Below, one piece after another: positions 44,615-52,801 of a stretch of 64,000 nt of DNA (position 1 is the stretch's first letter; each line of letters begins with the position of its first letter). This DNA is from Pseudoalteromonas sp. 3D05 (GTDB taxonomy: Bacteria > Pseudomonadota > Gammaproteobacteria > Enterobacterales > Alteromonadaceae): positions 124,518 to 188,517 of the forward strand of contig NZ_PDUS01000007.1 of the NCBI RefSeq assembly GCF_002723455.1, given 5' to 3'. The notes beneath the pieces are model-generated. The model had not been told where the DNA came from. It saw only the letters and a program-made list of their open reading frames with translations, and made no database searches. The translations under genes and the position numbers were made by a program.

Positions 44615-47600
44615 TCACATAGGCGAAATTTTTGCTAATTTTTTATTGTTATCGCGAAACTGCTTTGGTGTTAGCTGGTGTTTAGTTTTAAAGCATCGTG
44701 CGAAATAGCTTTGCGAACTAAAACCGACTTTATCTGCGATTAATCCAACGGCAAGATCTGTTTCTAAAAGCAGTTTTTCAGCCTGAACCAAACGAATATT
44801 GCGGATGTAATCTGTGGGGGTTAAATTAAAAATAGCTTTCATCTTTAACTGTAAAGCACGCGGGCTAATGTGCATATGTTCAGCCAGCTGTTCAACCGTA
44901 AAACTTTCTTGCTGGTAATGTTTATGAACAATGTTTTTTAATCGTTCAGTAAACGAATAGTCTTTGTTTTGTATAAACGATGAATCACTCGTTCCAGCGA
45001 CTTCATGGCTCGACAGTTGTAACGACAAATGACGATTTAGCACTTCTCTAATATTTAATAACCCTTGTACTCTACCCAGGAGTAGTTTTGGTTCAAAGGG
45101 TTTACTGAGAAAATCATCCGCGAGTAAATCAAGGCCCTTTAATCGGCTTTGAGTGTCTGCTTTGGCTGAAAGCAACAATACAGGTATATGGCTTGTTGCT
45201 ATATTGGTTCTAAGCGTATTGAGCAATTCATAGCCATCCATAATAGGCATCATCACATCGCTAATGACTAAATCGGGCATCTCGCTTTTACACATCAGTA
45301 CACCTTGCTCACCGTTTTGTGCGCTTATACAGATGTAATTGGGTGAAAACAGTGACACCAGTAGTTGCTGCATATCTTCATTATCTTCAACGATGAGGAT
45401 CTTTTTATGTTGTGATGAGTTATTAACACTTGCTTGTTCTTCCGTAGGCAGTGAAATGGGTGACATGGCTTGTACCAATGGTAAACACACCTTAAAGCAA
45501 CTTCCTTTTCCTTTTTCGCTCTCTAGCGATATAGAACCATTGTATTGCTGGGTGAGTTGTTTAACGAGCGCTAAGCCAATACCACAACCATTATTATCTG
45601 AATTAACGCGGTTAAAGCGTTCAAAAATTGCTTCTTGTTGATGTTTTTCAATACCTATACCTGTGTCTTGTACGCTAATTTGTGCCATTTTATTATTTTC
45701 AGACAACGTAATCGTCACGCTACCGTGAGAAGGTGTGTACTTGAGTGCGTTACTAAGTAAATTGCTAATAATAGATAAGGTATGCTGTGGTTCTACATTA
45801 ATGTATAAATCATTAGGTGTTTGTTTTTTTATAGAAAAGGTAATCTGCTTTTTAACAAAGAGCATGTTGAAGTCTTCAACCAGCTGCTCAAAGATTGTTG
45901 AGATTGAGTAGGGTGAAACTGTGTTTAACGCTGCACTTGGACGCTGACTAAGCTGCAATAATTGATTTATTAACGTAAGTAAGTACTGGCTATTGCGTTT
46001 AATAGTCGATAAATGAACTTGGGCGGCAGCTTCTTTAAAATGTGCTTGCAAATACTCTAACGGGGCAATAATTAAACTCAACGGAGTTTTTAATTCGTGG
46101 CTTATGTTGTCTAAAAATTCACTTTTTAATTTATTTAGCTCTTGTGCCTGCTTGTTTTTTTGTTCAGCAATTTTAGCCCGATACATTGAGTAAGTGATTA
46201 ACCAGATAATTAAAATGCTCAAGCTTATATAAATAATATAAGCAAATGTTGTTTGCCACCATGGAGGCACAATAGTGAGGTTGATTAACTCGCTTGGTTT
46301 ACTCCATTTTCCATGCTGGTCTTTTACTTTTAATTGCAACTGGTAACTGCCAGCAGGGAGTTGGGAATAGTTGATGTATCGCTGCTTTGCGTCGGTAAAT
46401 AAAAACTGTTTGTCCAATCCCACAAGTTTGTAAGCGTATTGATAAAGATCGGGGGAGGAATTACTGTTTAGCGCGGAAAATGTGAAGCCTATTACACCAA
46501 CAGCCTTATCAAAAGTAAGGTTGGTGGCATAGCTAATTAGTTTAGTTTTATCTTCGCTAGCATAGCTTTTTATGTGTGAGGCTTGGTTATTAATGAGTAG
46601 CTCTGTCAGGACTGGCTCAGGCGTTGCTTTAGTGTGTGCTAACTCGTGAGGATAAAATTGATTAAAGCCGTTAATACCGCCAAAGAGTAGTTCGCCATCA
46701 TCGCCTTGGAATGCAGCACCAAGAATAAAAGAGTTATGCTGAATACCGTCTCTTGGTAAATAGTGTTGCATTTGTTCTGTTTTAGGGTCGTATCGCGTTA
46801 ATCCTTGATTACTTGATAACCACAGGCGTCCTTGCTTGTCCTGTTTAACAGCGAAAATATTATCGTTTAGCAAGCCATTTTGCTCTGAGATGCTGCTTGA
46901 CACGCCCGTCTTCTTATTAAGGCGGTTTATCCCTCCCATGGTGCCTACCCAAAGTGTTTGTTCATTCTCAAGGTGCATAGACGTGACCATGTTATGACTC
47001 AGGCTAGTAGCATTATTACTATTGGCTTTATAATGAGTAAATTGCTCATTTGTTAATTGCAATTTATTTAAGCCAACGCGGGTGCCTGCCCATATTGCGT
47101 TGGCATACTTGTCATACAGCAGGGTAAAAATCGTATTGTTGGATAAGCTATTGGCCGATTTGTCATGCTGAAAATGTTTAACGGCTAGGGTATCTGGGTT
47201 AAAGCGGGTAAGCCCTTGGTTGCCACCTAGCCACAAATTACCCTCAGCATCACCCGTAATAGCGTAAATGTTATTGCTACTTAATTGATGGCTTTGTTTG
47301 GTAAATGCTACAAAAGAGTCAGTTTGTGGGTCATATCGCAGTAATCCACCGCCATAAGTGCCAATCCACACGCGTTGATTAGCATCCTCAAAAAGACTAA
47401 AAATATTATTGTTGGTTAAGCTAGTAGGTTCGTTGTCATCTTTTGTATAGCGTATAAACCCGCGCTTTGTTTGCTTATTAAGGCCAGAGCGAGTACCAAC
47501 CCATAGACGACCTTGTGAATCCTTTAATAAAGCACGCACAAAGTTATGACTTATAGATGAGTTTACAGATTCTTGGTGTTGTTGGTGATTAAACTGTTTT

Positions 47601-48610
47601 TGAGATGCATCGTAGCGTTGAATGCCGTAACCATCCGTGCCGATCCAAATAATATTTTGTGGGTCTTGGTATAAGGTAAGTAGATAATCACTCGCTAAGC
47701 CATTTTGTTGTTTTGCGGTATGCCTATATTGCTCAAAGTGATTGCCCACATTATTTGAATAAGGTTGATAAAAAAGTCCTTTTCCATAGCTTGAGAGCCA
47801 TAGGTTTTGCTCATTATCAAACATGATGTCAGTTATCCAGATACCCTTGAGTTGTGCTAGGTCTTTAAACACTTCAGTCTTTGGATTAAATGTGCTTAAG
47901 CCATTTTTACTGGCAATTAATAGCGCTCCGTTGGGCATGGTTTTTAAGCGCCATAGGGATTGCATGCTCTTAGGGTAATAGACAAACTGTGTTGTTTGTT
48001 TATCAAATTTGATTAAGCCAACATTACTCGCAATCCAAATATTATTATTATTATCAGTGATTACATCTCGAAAAATAACGTTGCTTGCATCGGGATGGGT
48101 ATAGCTAAAAAAATTGGCAGTTTTATGTTTAATATTAAGTTGCGTTAAATTGCCATCCTCATGACCCATCCACAGAGTGTTTTTACTATCCATGGTTGCT
48201 GACCAAATGCGGTCATCTTTAATTGCGAGCTCAGTGGTTTGATTAATATGGCTAAACTGCCCAGTTTCTGTGTCTAAAAGGTTCAGCCCCTTTGTCGCTG
48301 TTGTAATCCACAGGGTGCCATTTTCAGTATGCCCACATGCCGTGATCCAATTCCCAGAAAGGCTTAACGGGTCCATCGGATAGGATTTAAAGCGCTTTAT
48401 GTTATAGCCGTCAAAACGGTTAAGGCCTCCTTGAGTAGAAAACCAATGAAATCCACGTTTGTCGTTGATAGCGCAGGTGATTGAGTTTTGTGTTAAACCT
48501 TGCTCGGTAGAGTAAGTGTCTAAATGAAGAGACCGAGCATTAGATAGGGCTGAAAATAAAATATTAAAGCTTATAACCACAGTATAAATGATGATTTTAC
48601 CTATCAACAC
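44615..48610 (-). CDS. Hybrid two-component regulator (HTCS-like) with 14 propeller repeats
   Basis: A 1331-aa single protein carrying sensing, signalling and DNA binding. After a signal/first helix there are 14 Reg_prop repeats of the form L-W-x-G/S-T-x-x-G-L-N-R (such as GRLWVGTRSGLNKQT and QTLWVGTMGGINRLN), enough for two seven-bladed propellers, then a Y_Y_Y domain. One membrane helix near 795 precedes HisKA with His838 (NISHELKTPLS), an ATPase domain (DTGIGIEKHQQEAIFERF, GCGIGLALVKQLT), a receiver with Asp1118 (LVISDVMMPIMDGYE) and a C-terminal AraC-type helix-turn-helix. Known: such HTCS proteins sense oligosaccharides and switch on polysaccharide-use genes. The target is not evident here. 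Confidence 0.93.
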   Translation of the reverse strand: MLIGKIIIYTVVISFNILFSALSNARSLHLDTYSTEQGLTQNSITCAINDKRGFHWFSTQGGLNRFDGYNIKRFKSYPMDPLSLSGNWITACGHTENGTLWITTATKGLNLLDTETGQFSHINQTTELAIKDDRIWSATMDSKNTLWMGHEDGNLTQLNIKHKTANFFSYTHPDASNVIFRDVITDNNNNIWIASNVGLIKFDKQTTQFVYYPKSMQSLWRLKTMPNGALLIASKNGLSTFNPKTEVFKDLAQLKGIWITDIMFDNEQNLWLSSYGKGLFYQPYSNNVGNHFEQYRHTAKQQNGLASDYLLTLYQDPQNIIWIGTDGYGIQRYDASQKQFNHQQHQESVNSSISHNFVRALLKDSQGRLWVGTRSGLNKQTKRGFIRYTKDDNEPTSLTNNNIFSLFEDANQRVWIGTYGGGLLRYDPQTDSFVAFTKQSHQLSSNNIYAITGDAEGNLWLGGNQGLTRFNPDTLAVKHFQHDKSANSLSNNTIFTLLYDKYANAIWAGTRVGLNKLQLTNEQFTHYKANSNNATSLSHNMVTSMHLENEQTLWVGTMGGINRLNKKTGVSSSISEQNGLLNDNIFAVKQDKQGRLWLSSNQGLTRYDPKTEQMQHYLPRDGIQHNSFILGAAFQGDDGELLFGGINGFNQFYPHELAHTKATPEPVLTELLINNQASHIKSYASEDKTKLISYATNLTFDKAVGVIGFTFSALNSNSSPDLYQYAYKLVGLDKQFLFTDAKQRYINYSQLPAGSYQLQLKVKDQHGKWSKPSELINLTIVPPWWQTTFAYIIYISLSILIIWLITYSMYRAKIAEQKNKQAQELNKLKSEFLDNISHELKTPLSLIIAPLEYLQAHFKEAAAQVHLSTIKRNSQYLLTLINQLLQLSQRPSAALNTVSPYSISTIFEQLVEDFNMLFVKKQITFSIKKQTPNDLYINVEPQHTLSIISNLLSNALKYTPSHGSVTITLSENNKMAQISVQDTGIGIEKHQQEAIFERFNRVNSDNNGCGIGLALVKQLTQQYNGSISLESEKGKGSCFKVCLPLVQAMSPISLPTEEQASVNNSSQHKKILIVEDNEDMQQLLVSLFSPNYICISAQNGEQGVLMCKSEMPDLVISDVMMPIMDGYELLNTLRTNIATSHIPVLLLSAKADTQSRLKGLDLLADDFLSKPFEPKLLLGRVQGLLNIREVLNRHLSLQLSSHEVAGTSDSSFIQNKDYSFTERLKNIVHKHYQQESFTVEQLAEHMHISPRALQLKMKAIFNLTPTDYIRNIRLVQAEKLLLETDLAVGLIADKVGFSSQSYFARCFKTKHQLTPKQFRDNNKKLAKISPM

Positions 48611-48731
48611 AGATTCCCTTACGCTTTCATTATTCCCTTAATTGAAACAAGCATAAACTGATTTTTAATTAAAGTTAAGATTGTTTTACTTAATATGAGG
48701 TGAGATTTTAGTTAATGGGTATCTTTTACTC

Positions 48732-48759
48732 TTGTGTTAATGAATTGCGTAAGTATAAT
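48732..48759 (+). promoter_or_regulatory. Sigma70-like promoter of the tRNA-Trp gene
   Basis: TTGTGT (48732-48737) and a perfect TATAAT (48754-48759) with a 16-base spacer lie 15 bases upstream of the tRNA. Transcription should start at about 48766. Confidence 0.75.
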
Positions 48760-48774
48760 AGGCATCCACTTTGC

Positions 48775-48851
48775 AGGGGCGTAGTTCCAATTGGTAGAAC
48801 AGCGGTCTCCAAAACCGACGGTTGGGAGTTCGAATCTCTCCGCCCCTGCCA
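48775..48851 (+). tRNA. trnW: tRNA-Trp (anticodon CCA)
   Basis: A complete cloverleaf: acceptor arm AGGGGCG/CGCCCCT, D-arm with the usual TGG-type loop, anticodon CCA flanked by CT and AA, T-arm GAGTTCGAATCTC, discriminator G at 48848 and an encoded CCA end at 48849-48851. In gammaproteobacteria tRNA-Trp lies directly before secE; here it stands alone, with no tufB or other tRNAs before it in the window. Confidence 0.97.
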
Positions 48852-48933
48852 ATTTTTTCTTGTGAGTGGGTAAAGTCTTAGGTTAAAAATCGGTTTAAAT
48901 AAGTCTGTTTTTAAGTTTAGATTTTAATGGATT

Positions 48934-48955
48934 AACCCTGCCGTAGTGTAGGGTT
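48934..48955 (+). promoter_or_regulatory. Small hairpin in the tRNA-Trp to secE gap
   Basis: AACCCT (48934-48939) pairs with AGGGTT (48950-48955) around a 10-base loop. It may be a processing or weak attenuating structure in the tRNA-Trp to secE leader. The T run is too short for a good terminator. Confidence 0.4.
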
Positions 48956-48984
48956 GTTGTGTCTGTAGTTAAGGTAATAATATT

Positions 48985-49362
48985 ATGAGCACGAATGTAG
49001 AAACGCCATCAAGTGGGATGGACTCAGTAAAGTGGCTTGTGGCAATTGCGCTACTTGCAGGCGCAGTAGTTGGTAATTATATGTACGCAGATCAGTCTGT
49101 GTTATTACGTGCTATTGGTGTTGTTATTGCAGTTGCTGCTGGTTTAGGCATTGCAGCAGTAACAGAAAAAGGACGTACCTTCCTTGCTTTTGCAAAAGAA
49201 GCGCGTATTGAAGTACGTAAAGTAGTGTGGCCTACGCGCCAAGAAACTACCCATACGACATTTATTGTAATGGTAGCAACTGTGATTATGGCACTTATCC
49301 TTTGGGGATTAGATGGCATTTTATTCCGCGCAGTAGGCTTTTTAACTGGATTGGAGATCTGA
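48985..49362 (+). CDS. secE: Preprotein translocase subunit SecE
   Basis: A 125-aa inner membrane protein, the clamp of the SecYEG channel. It has three helices: two near residues 15-55 ([17 protein letters not shown] and [19 protein letters not shown]) and the functional third at about 90-112. The conserved amphipathic part [20 protein letters not shown] precedes the third helix. Length and three-helix form are those of gammaproteobacterial SecE. It begins the secE-nusG unit downstream of tRNA-Trp, with nusG starting 4 bases later. Confidence 0.96.
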   Translation: MSTNVETPSSGMDSVKWLVAIALLAGAVVGNYMYADQSVLLRAIGVVIAVAAGLGIAAVTEKGRTFLAFAKEARIEVRKVVWPTRQETTHTTFIVMVATVIMALILWGLDGILFRAVGFLTGLEI

Positions 49363-49366
49363 TCCC

Positions 49367-49924
49367 ATGTCGGATGAGAACAACGAAAAGAAACTACGTT
49401 GGTACGTAGTACAGGCTTTCTCAGGTTATGAGAAGCGTGTTGCACAAACTCTTCTTGAGCATATCAAGATTGAAGGTTTAGAAGACAGTTTTGGTGAAAT
49501 ATTAGTACCTACAGAAGAAGTTGTTGAGATGCGCGCTGGTCAAAAGCGTAAATCTGAGCGTAAATTCTTTCCAGGTTATGTACTAGTACAAATGGATATG
49601 AACGATGCAAGCTGGCACTTAGTGAACAGCACAGCACGTGTGATGGGCTTTATCGGTGGCACATCTGACCGCCCAGCGCCAATCAGCTCTAAAGAAGCTG
49701 ATCGTATTCTTAATCGCTTACAAGAGAACGCTGAAGCACCTAAACCTGCTACATTGTTTGAACCAGGTGAAGTGGTTCGTGTTGTTGATGGTCCATTCGC
49801 TGACTTTAGTGGTGTGGTTGAAGCCGTTGACTACGAAAAGAGTCGCGTAAAAGTATCTGTACTTATCTTTGGTCGTTCTACGCCAGTTGATCTTGAATTC
49901 GGTCAAGTTGAACAAGATAAGTAA
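49367..49924 (+). CDS. nusG: Transcription termination/antitermination protein NusG
   Basis: A 185-aa cytoplasmic factor that binds RNA polymerase, suppresses pausing and couples to Rho and the ribosome. The N-terminal NGN domain has [17 protein letters not shown] and [11 protein letters not shown]; the C-terminal KOW domain has [21 protein letters not shown]. Length is normal (E. coli 181 aa). The start has GGAG inside the end of secE. A very strong terminator follows, so the rplK unit must be started anew. Confidence 0.97.
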   Translation: MSDENNEKKLRWYVVQAFSGYEKRVAQTLLEHIKIEGLEDSFGEILVPTEEVVEMRAGQKRKSERKFFPGYVLVQMDMNDASWHLVNSTARVMGFIGGTSDRPAPISSKEADRILNRLQENAEAPKPATLFEPGEVVRVVDGPFADFSGVVEAVDYEKSRVKVSVLIFGRSTPVDLEFGQVEQDK

Positions 49925-49975
49925 CAAAAATTAGATAGTTTATGCGAAGTGATTTATTACTTTGCATAGTACTTG

Positions 49976-50014
49976 AAAAAGGCCGCTGATTAACTTATAA
50001 TCAGCGGCCTTTTT
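49976..50014 (+). terminator. Strong terminator after nusG
   Basis: A perfect 17-bp stem (49976-49992 with 49998-50014, including the A/T runs) with a 5-base loop ACTTA. The GC core is GGCCGCTGATTA/TAATCAGCGGCC, and TTTTT follows. This is the strongest hairpin in the window. Confidence 0.95.
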
Positions 50015-50140
50015 GTATTCAGGGATAGAGTTTCTTGAATTGATTACAAAAAGTACGAAACCAATTTTTAAACTGGGAAGCCGCTAGAGTACGCGTCCTC
50101 GCGCGCACAAGGCTAAGACCCACCTAATGAGGTATTTATA
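50015..50140 (+). promoter_or_regulatory. Leader of the rplK-rplA unit
   Basis: A short spacer between the nusG terminator and rplK. It must carry the promoter and, by analogy with E. coli, the mRNA site where L1 represses its own operon. The GGGAAGCCGCTAGAG stretch and the GC-rich pair around 50097-50105 are candidate structured parts. No clear sigma70 promoter was found. Confidence 0.5.
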
Positions 50141-50569
50141 ATGGCTAAGAAAGTTGAAGCTCTAATCAAGCTACAAGTTGCTGCTGGTATGGCTAATCCT
50201 AGTCCTCCAGTAGGTCCAGCACTAGGTCAACACGGTGTAAACATCATGGAATTCTGTAAAGCGTTCAACGCACGTACAGAGTCTATCGAAAAAGGCGCTC
50301 CAGTTCCTGTAGTGATCTCTGTTTACGGCGACCGTTCATTTACGTTCGACATGAAAACGCCACCGGCTGCTTACTTACTTAAGAAAGCTGCAGGCATCAA
50401 ATCAGGCTCAGGCCGTCCTAACACTGAAAAAGTAGGCACAGTAACTCGTGCTCAACTTGAAGAAATCGTTGAGACTAAACGACCTGATCTTACAGCGGCT
50501 GATATGGACGCTGCGGTTCGCACTATCGCAGGTTCTGCGCGTGCGATGGGCTTGAACGTAGAGGACTAA
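50141..50569 (+). CDS. rplK: Ribosomal protein L11
   Basis: A 142-aa protein of the 50S GTPase centre that binds 23S rRNA near the stalk. It shows the typical start [20 protein letters not shown] with [17 protein letters not shown], the proline-rich hinge that thiostrepton-type antibiotics contact. The end is [15 protein letters not shown]. Length equals E. coli L11. GAGGTATTTATA precedes the start. It is followed 4 bases later by rplA, with which it is translationally linked. Confidence 0.98.
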   Translation: MAKKVEALIKLQVAAGMANPSPPVGPALGQHGVNIMEFCKAFNARTESIEKGAPVPVVISVYGDRSFTFDMKTPPAAYLLKKAAGIKSGSGRPNTEKVGTVTRAQLEEIVETKRPDLTAADMDAAVRTIAGSARAMGLNVED

Positions 50570-50573
50570 GATA

Positions 50574-51278
50574 ATGGCTAAATTAACTAAACGTATGCGT
50601 ACTATCCGCGAGAAAGTGGAAGTAACTAAAGATTACGAAATCAACGAAGCAGTTGCTCTTTTAAAAGAGTTAGCGACAGCTAAATTCGTAGAAAGTGTTG
50701 ACGTTGCCGTTAACCTTGGTATCGATGCTCGTAAATCTGACCAAAACGTTCGTGGTGCAACTGTACTACCTAATGGTACTGGTCGTGACGTTCGCGTTGC
50801 AGTATTCACACAAGGCGCTAACGCAGAAGCTGCGAAAGAAGCCGGTGCTGAACTTGTAGGTATGGAAGATCTTGCTGATCAAGTTAAGAAAGGCGAGATG
50901 AACTTTGACGTTGTTGTTGCATCACCAGACGCTATGCGTGTTGTTGGTCAACTAGGTCAAATCTTAGGCCCACGTGGTCTAATGCCAAACCCTAAAACTG
51001 GTACTGTAACACCTAACGTTGCAGAAGCAGTTAAAAATGCTAAAGCTGGTCAAGTGCGTTACCGCAATGACAAAAATGGTATCATCCACACTACTATTGG
51101 TAAGGTTGATTTCACAGCTGAGCAACTTCAACAAAACCTTGAAGCTCTAATTGTTGCGCTTAAGAAGGCTAAACCTTCACAAGCTAAAGGTGTTTACGTT
51201 AAGAAAGTAACCATCTCTACAACAATGGGCGCAGGTGTTGCTGTTGACCAAAACACATTAAGCACAACTGTAGCTTAA
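50574..51278 (+). CDS. rplA: Ribosomal protein L1
   Basis: A 234-aa protein of the mobile L1 stalk at the tRNA exit side, also the translational repressor of the L11 operon in E. coli. Key segments: [17 protein letters not shown], the family-conserved [16 protein letters not shown] and a C-terminal part with [16 protein letters not shown]. Length matches E. coli (234). The downstream hairpin at 51290-51323 may end transcripts of this unit. Confidence 0.98.
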   Translation: MAKLTKRMRTIREKVEVTKDYEINEAVALLKELATAKFVESVDVAVNLGIDARKSDQNVRGATVLPNGTGRDVRVAVFTQGANAEAAKEAGAELVGMEDLADQVKKGEMNFDVVVASPDAMRVVGQLGQILGPRGLMPNPKTGTVTPNVAEAVKNAKAGQVRYRNDKNGIIHTTIGKVDFTAEQLQQNLEALIVALKKAKPSQAKGVYVKKVTISTTMGAGVAVDQNTLSTTVA

Positions 51279-51284
51279 TAAGTG

Positions 51285-51313
51285 TTTACATGGCGTGAAA
51301 TTTGTACTATAAT
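51285..51313 (+). promoter_or_regulatory. Sigma70 promoter of the rplJL-rpoBC unit
   Basis: TTTACA (51285-51290) and TATAAT (51308-51313) with a 17-base spacer, an almost perfect promoter and equivalent to the E. coli L10 promoter. The expected start is near 51320, giving a leader of about 277 bases. It overlaps the inverted repeat described next. Confidence 0.82.
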
Positions 51314-51323
51314 TTCGCGCCAT
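51290..51323 (+). terminator. Inverted repeat overlapping the rplJ promoter
   Basis: ATGGCGTGAAATT (51290-51302) and AATTTCGCGCCAT (51311-51323) form a 13-bp stem with one T-G wobble and an 8-base loop, followed by TTTTG. As RNA it can end the rplKA transcript; as DNA it surrounds the spacer and -10 region of the L10 promoter. Confidence 0.6.
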
Positions 51324-51596
51324 TTTGTTGAATAATTTGATTGTTCAACAATGTAAAGAATTCGGGTTGAAGTCCATAATTTCGGTGCGCCTTTGGCAAA
51401 GCGATAAATTGGGCTTCCGTCCAAGACCGTAGGGGGCTTAGGCCTTAATATCCTACGTAGACGGTGTGAATCCCCAGATAGATTTTTCCTAATCCTTCTG
51501 GCTCTCGCCGTAAAAAGCATCTCCATCTTTATTGATGGGGAAGAGTAAAACAGGGAAGCCGATAAACGGTAACCCATTAAACCAGGAGTAACACCC
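51324..51596 (+). ncRNA. L10 mRNA leader (autoregulatory)
   Basis: About 273 bases between the promoter and rplJ. In gammaproteobacteria this leader folds and is bound by the L10-L12 complex to repress translation. The position, length and structured, GC-rich stretches (for example 51385-51425 and 51460-51480) fit, although I did not fold it. It is consistent with the L10 leader family. Confidence 0.65.
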
Positions 51597-52091
51597 ATGG
51601 CTTTAAATCTTCAAGGCAAAAAAGCAATTGTTGCTGAAGTCAACGAAGCAGCCACTGGTGCTCTATCTGCAGTTGTTGCAGATTCTCGTGGTGTAACAGT
51701 TGGTGCAATTACTGCCCTTCGTAAAGAAGCTCGCGAAGCGGGTGTTTGGATGAAAGTTGTCCGTAACACTTTAGCAAAACGTGCTCTTGAAGGAACAGAT
51801 TTTGAGTGCCTTTCTGATTCATTCGTTGGTCCAAGCTTAATCGCTTTCTCATCAGAGCACCCTGGTGCTGCTGCGCGTATCTTTTCAGATTTCGCGAAAA
51901 AGAATGAGAAATTTGAGCTTAAAACGGCCGCTTTTGAAGGCAATGTAGTAGATGCAGGCATGCTTGCAACTCTACCTACATATGACGAAGCTGTTGCACG
52001 CTTAATGAGCGCTATGAAAGAAGCGTCTGCTGGCAAATTGTGTAAAACAATTGAAGCAGTACGTGTACAGAAAGAAGAGCAAGCTGCTTAA
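51597..52091 (+). CDS. rplJ: Ribosomal protein L10
   Basis: A 164-aa protein that anchors L7/L12 dimers to the 50S subunit at the GTPase centre. The start [17 protein letters not shown] and [20 protein letters not shown] are typical, as is the helical C-terminal region for L12 binding. Length matches E. coli (165). It is the first gene of the rplJ-rplL-rpoB-rpoC unit and its own repressor through the leader. The start has AGGAG upstream. Confidence 0.98.
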   Translation: MALNLQGKKAIVAEVNEAATGALSAVVADSRGVTVGAITALRKEAREAGVWMKVVRNTLAKRALEGTDFECLSDSFVGPSLIAFSSEHPGAAARIFSDFAKKNEKFELKTAAFEGNVVDAGMLATLPTYDEAVARLMSAMKEASAGKLCKTIEAVRVQKEEQAA

Positions 52092-52168
52092 TTTTAAGCT
52101 GTTTAAACTTACTTTCGGTGTAAAATTTTTTTGGACCTTTGAGTCCGTTAATTATTAGGAAATTTGTA

Positions 52169-52531
52169 ATGTCTGTAACTAAAGACCAAATCCTTGACGC
52201 AATTGCTGAAATGTCAGTAATGGACGTTGTTGCTCTTGTTGAAGCAATGGAAGAAAAATTCGGCGTAACTGCTGCAGCTGCTATGGTAGCAGGTCCTGCT
52301 GCTGAAGCTGCTGAAGAGAAAACTGAATTTGACGTAATCCTTACTGGCGCTGGCGCTAACAAGGTTGCGGCAATCAAAGCTGTACGTAGCGCAACTGGCC
52401 TAGGCCTTAAAGAAGCGAAAGCGCTTGTTGAAGCTGCTCCAACTCCAGTTAAAGAAGGTATCTCTAAAGAAGAAGCTGAAGCGCTTGCTAAAGACCTTAC
52501 TGAAGCTGGTGCTGAAGTTGAGGTTAAGTAA
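52169..52531 (+). CDS. rplL: Ribosomal protein L7/L12
   Basis: A 120-aa acidic, alanine-rich stalk protein that recruits and activates translational GTPases. The start [20 protein letters not shown], the flexible alanine hinge ([16 protein letters not shown]) and the C-terminal domain [20 protein letters not shown] followed by [12 protein letters not shown] are standard. A further in-frame start 30 bases upstream is not supported: the ATG at 52169 has AGGA. The next gene, rpoB, is separated by an attenuator. Confidence 0.98.
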   Translation: MSVTKDQILDAIAEMSVMDVVALVEAMEEKFGVTAAAAMVAGPAAEAAEEKTEFDVILTGAGANKVAAIKAVRSATGLGLKEAKALVEAAPTPVKEGISKEEAEALAKDLTEAGAEVEVK

Positions 52532-52572
52532 TCTAGCTCACGCTAGGTTCGCTGCCTGAGAAATCAGGCAAG

Positions 52573-52603
52573 GGCTGGTGATTATTTAATCACCGGCCTT
52601 TTT
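52573..52603 (+). terminator. Attenuator between rplL and rpoB
   Basis: GGCTGGTGATT (52573-52583) pairs with AATCACCGGCC (52588-52598) with one G-T wobble and a 4-base loop, followed by TTTTT. Its position matches the E. coli rplL-rpoB attenuator, which lets only part of the transcripts go on to rpoBC. Confidence 0.85.
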
Positions 52604-52801
52604 GCGCTATAGAGTTATGTATTCCTATAGCTCAAATAAAATCTGGATTTCTCTTTAATTTCAACGCTTTATAGTTTGCTAGTGTTGAAGTGGGAGTCTT
52701 TCGGAACAACAATTAAATGTTGTACATCTTGGCATAGATGCCAGTTAAGTCTGTTCTTACAAGAACAGGTCGGGTCAAAGATCAGCAAGCTGAGGAACCC
52801 C
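52604..52801 (+). promoter_or_regulatory. rplL-rpoB spacer with further RNA structure
   Basis: About 200 bases before rpoB. Small stems such as CTGTTCT/AGAACAG (52750-52768) are seen. In E. coli this spacer holds an RNase III cut site; the same is possible here but not shown. A long upstream extension of the rpoB frame from 52676 is not used, because the ATG at 52802 matches the normal protein start. Confidence 0.5.

Noticed and set aside
52676..52801. Upstream extension of the rpoB reading frame
   Set aside because: The extra 42 residues do not occur in RpoB, and the ATG at 52802 gives the conserved start.
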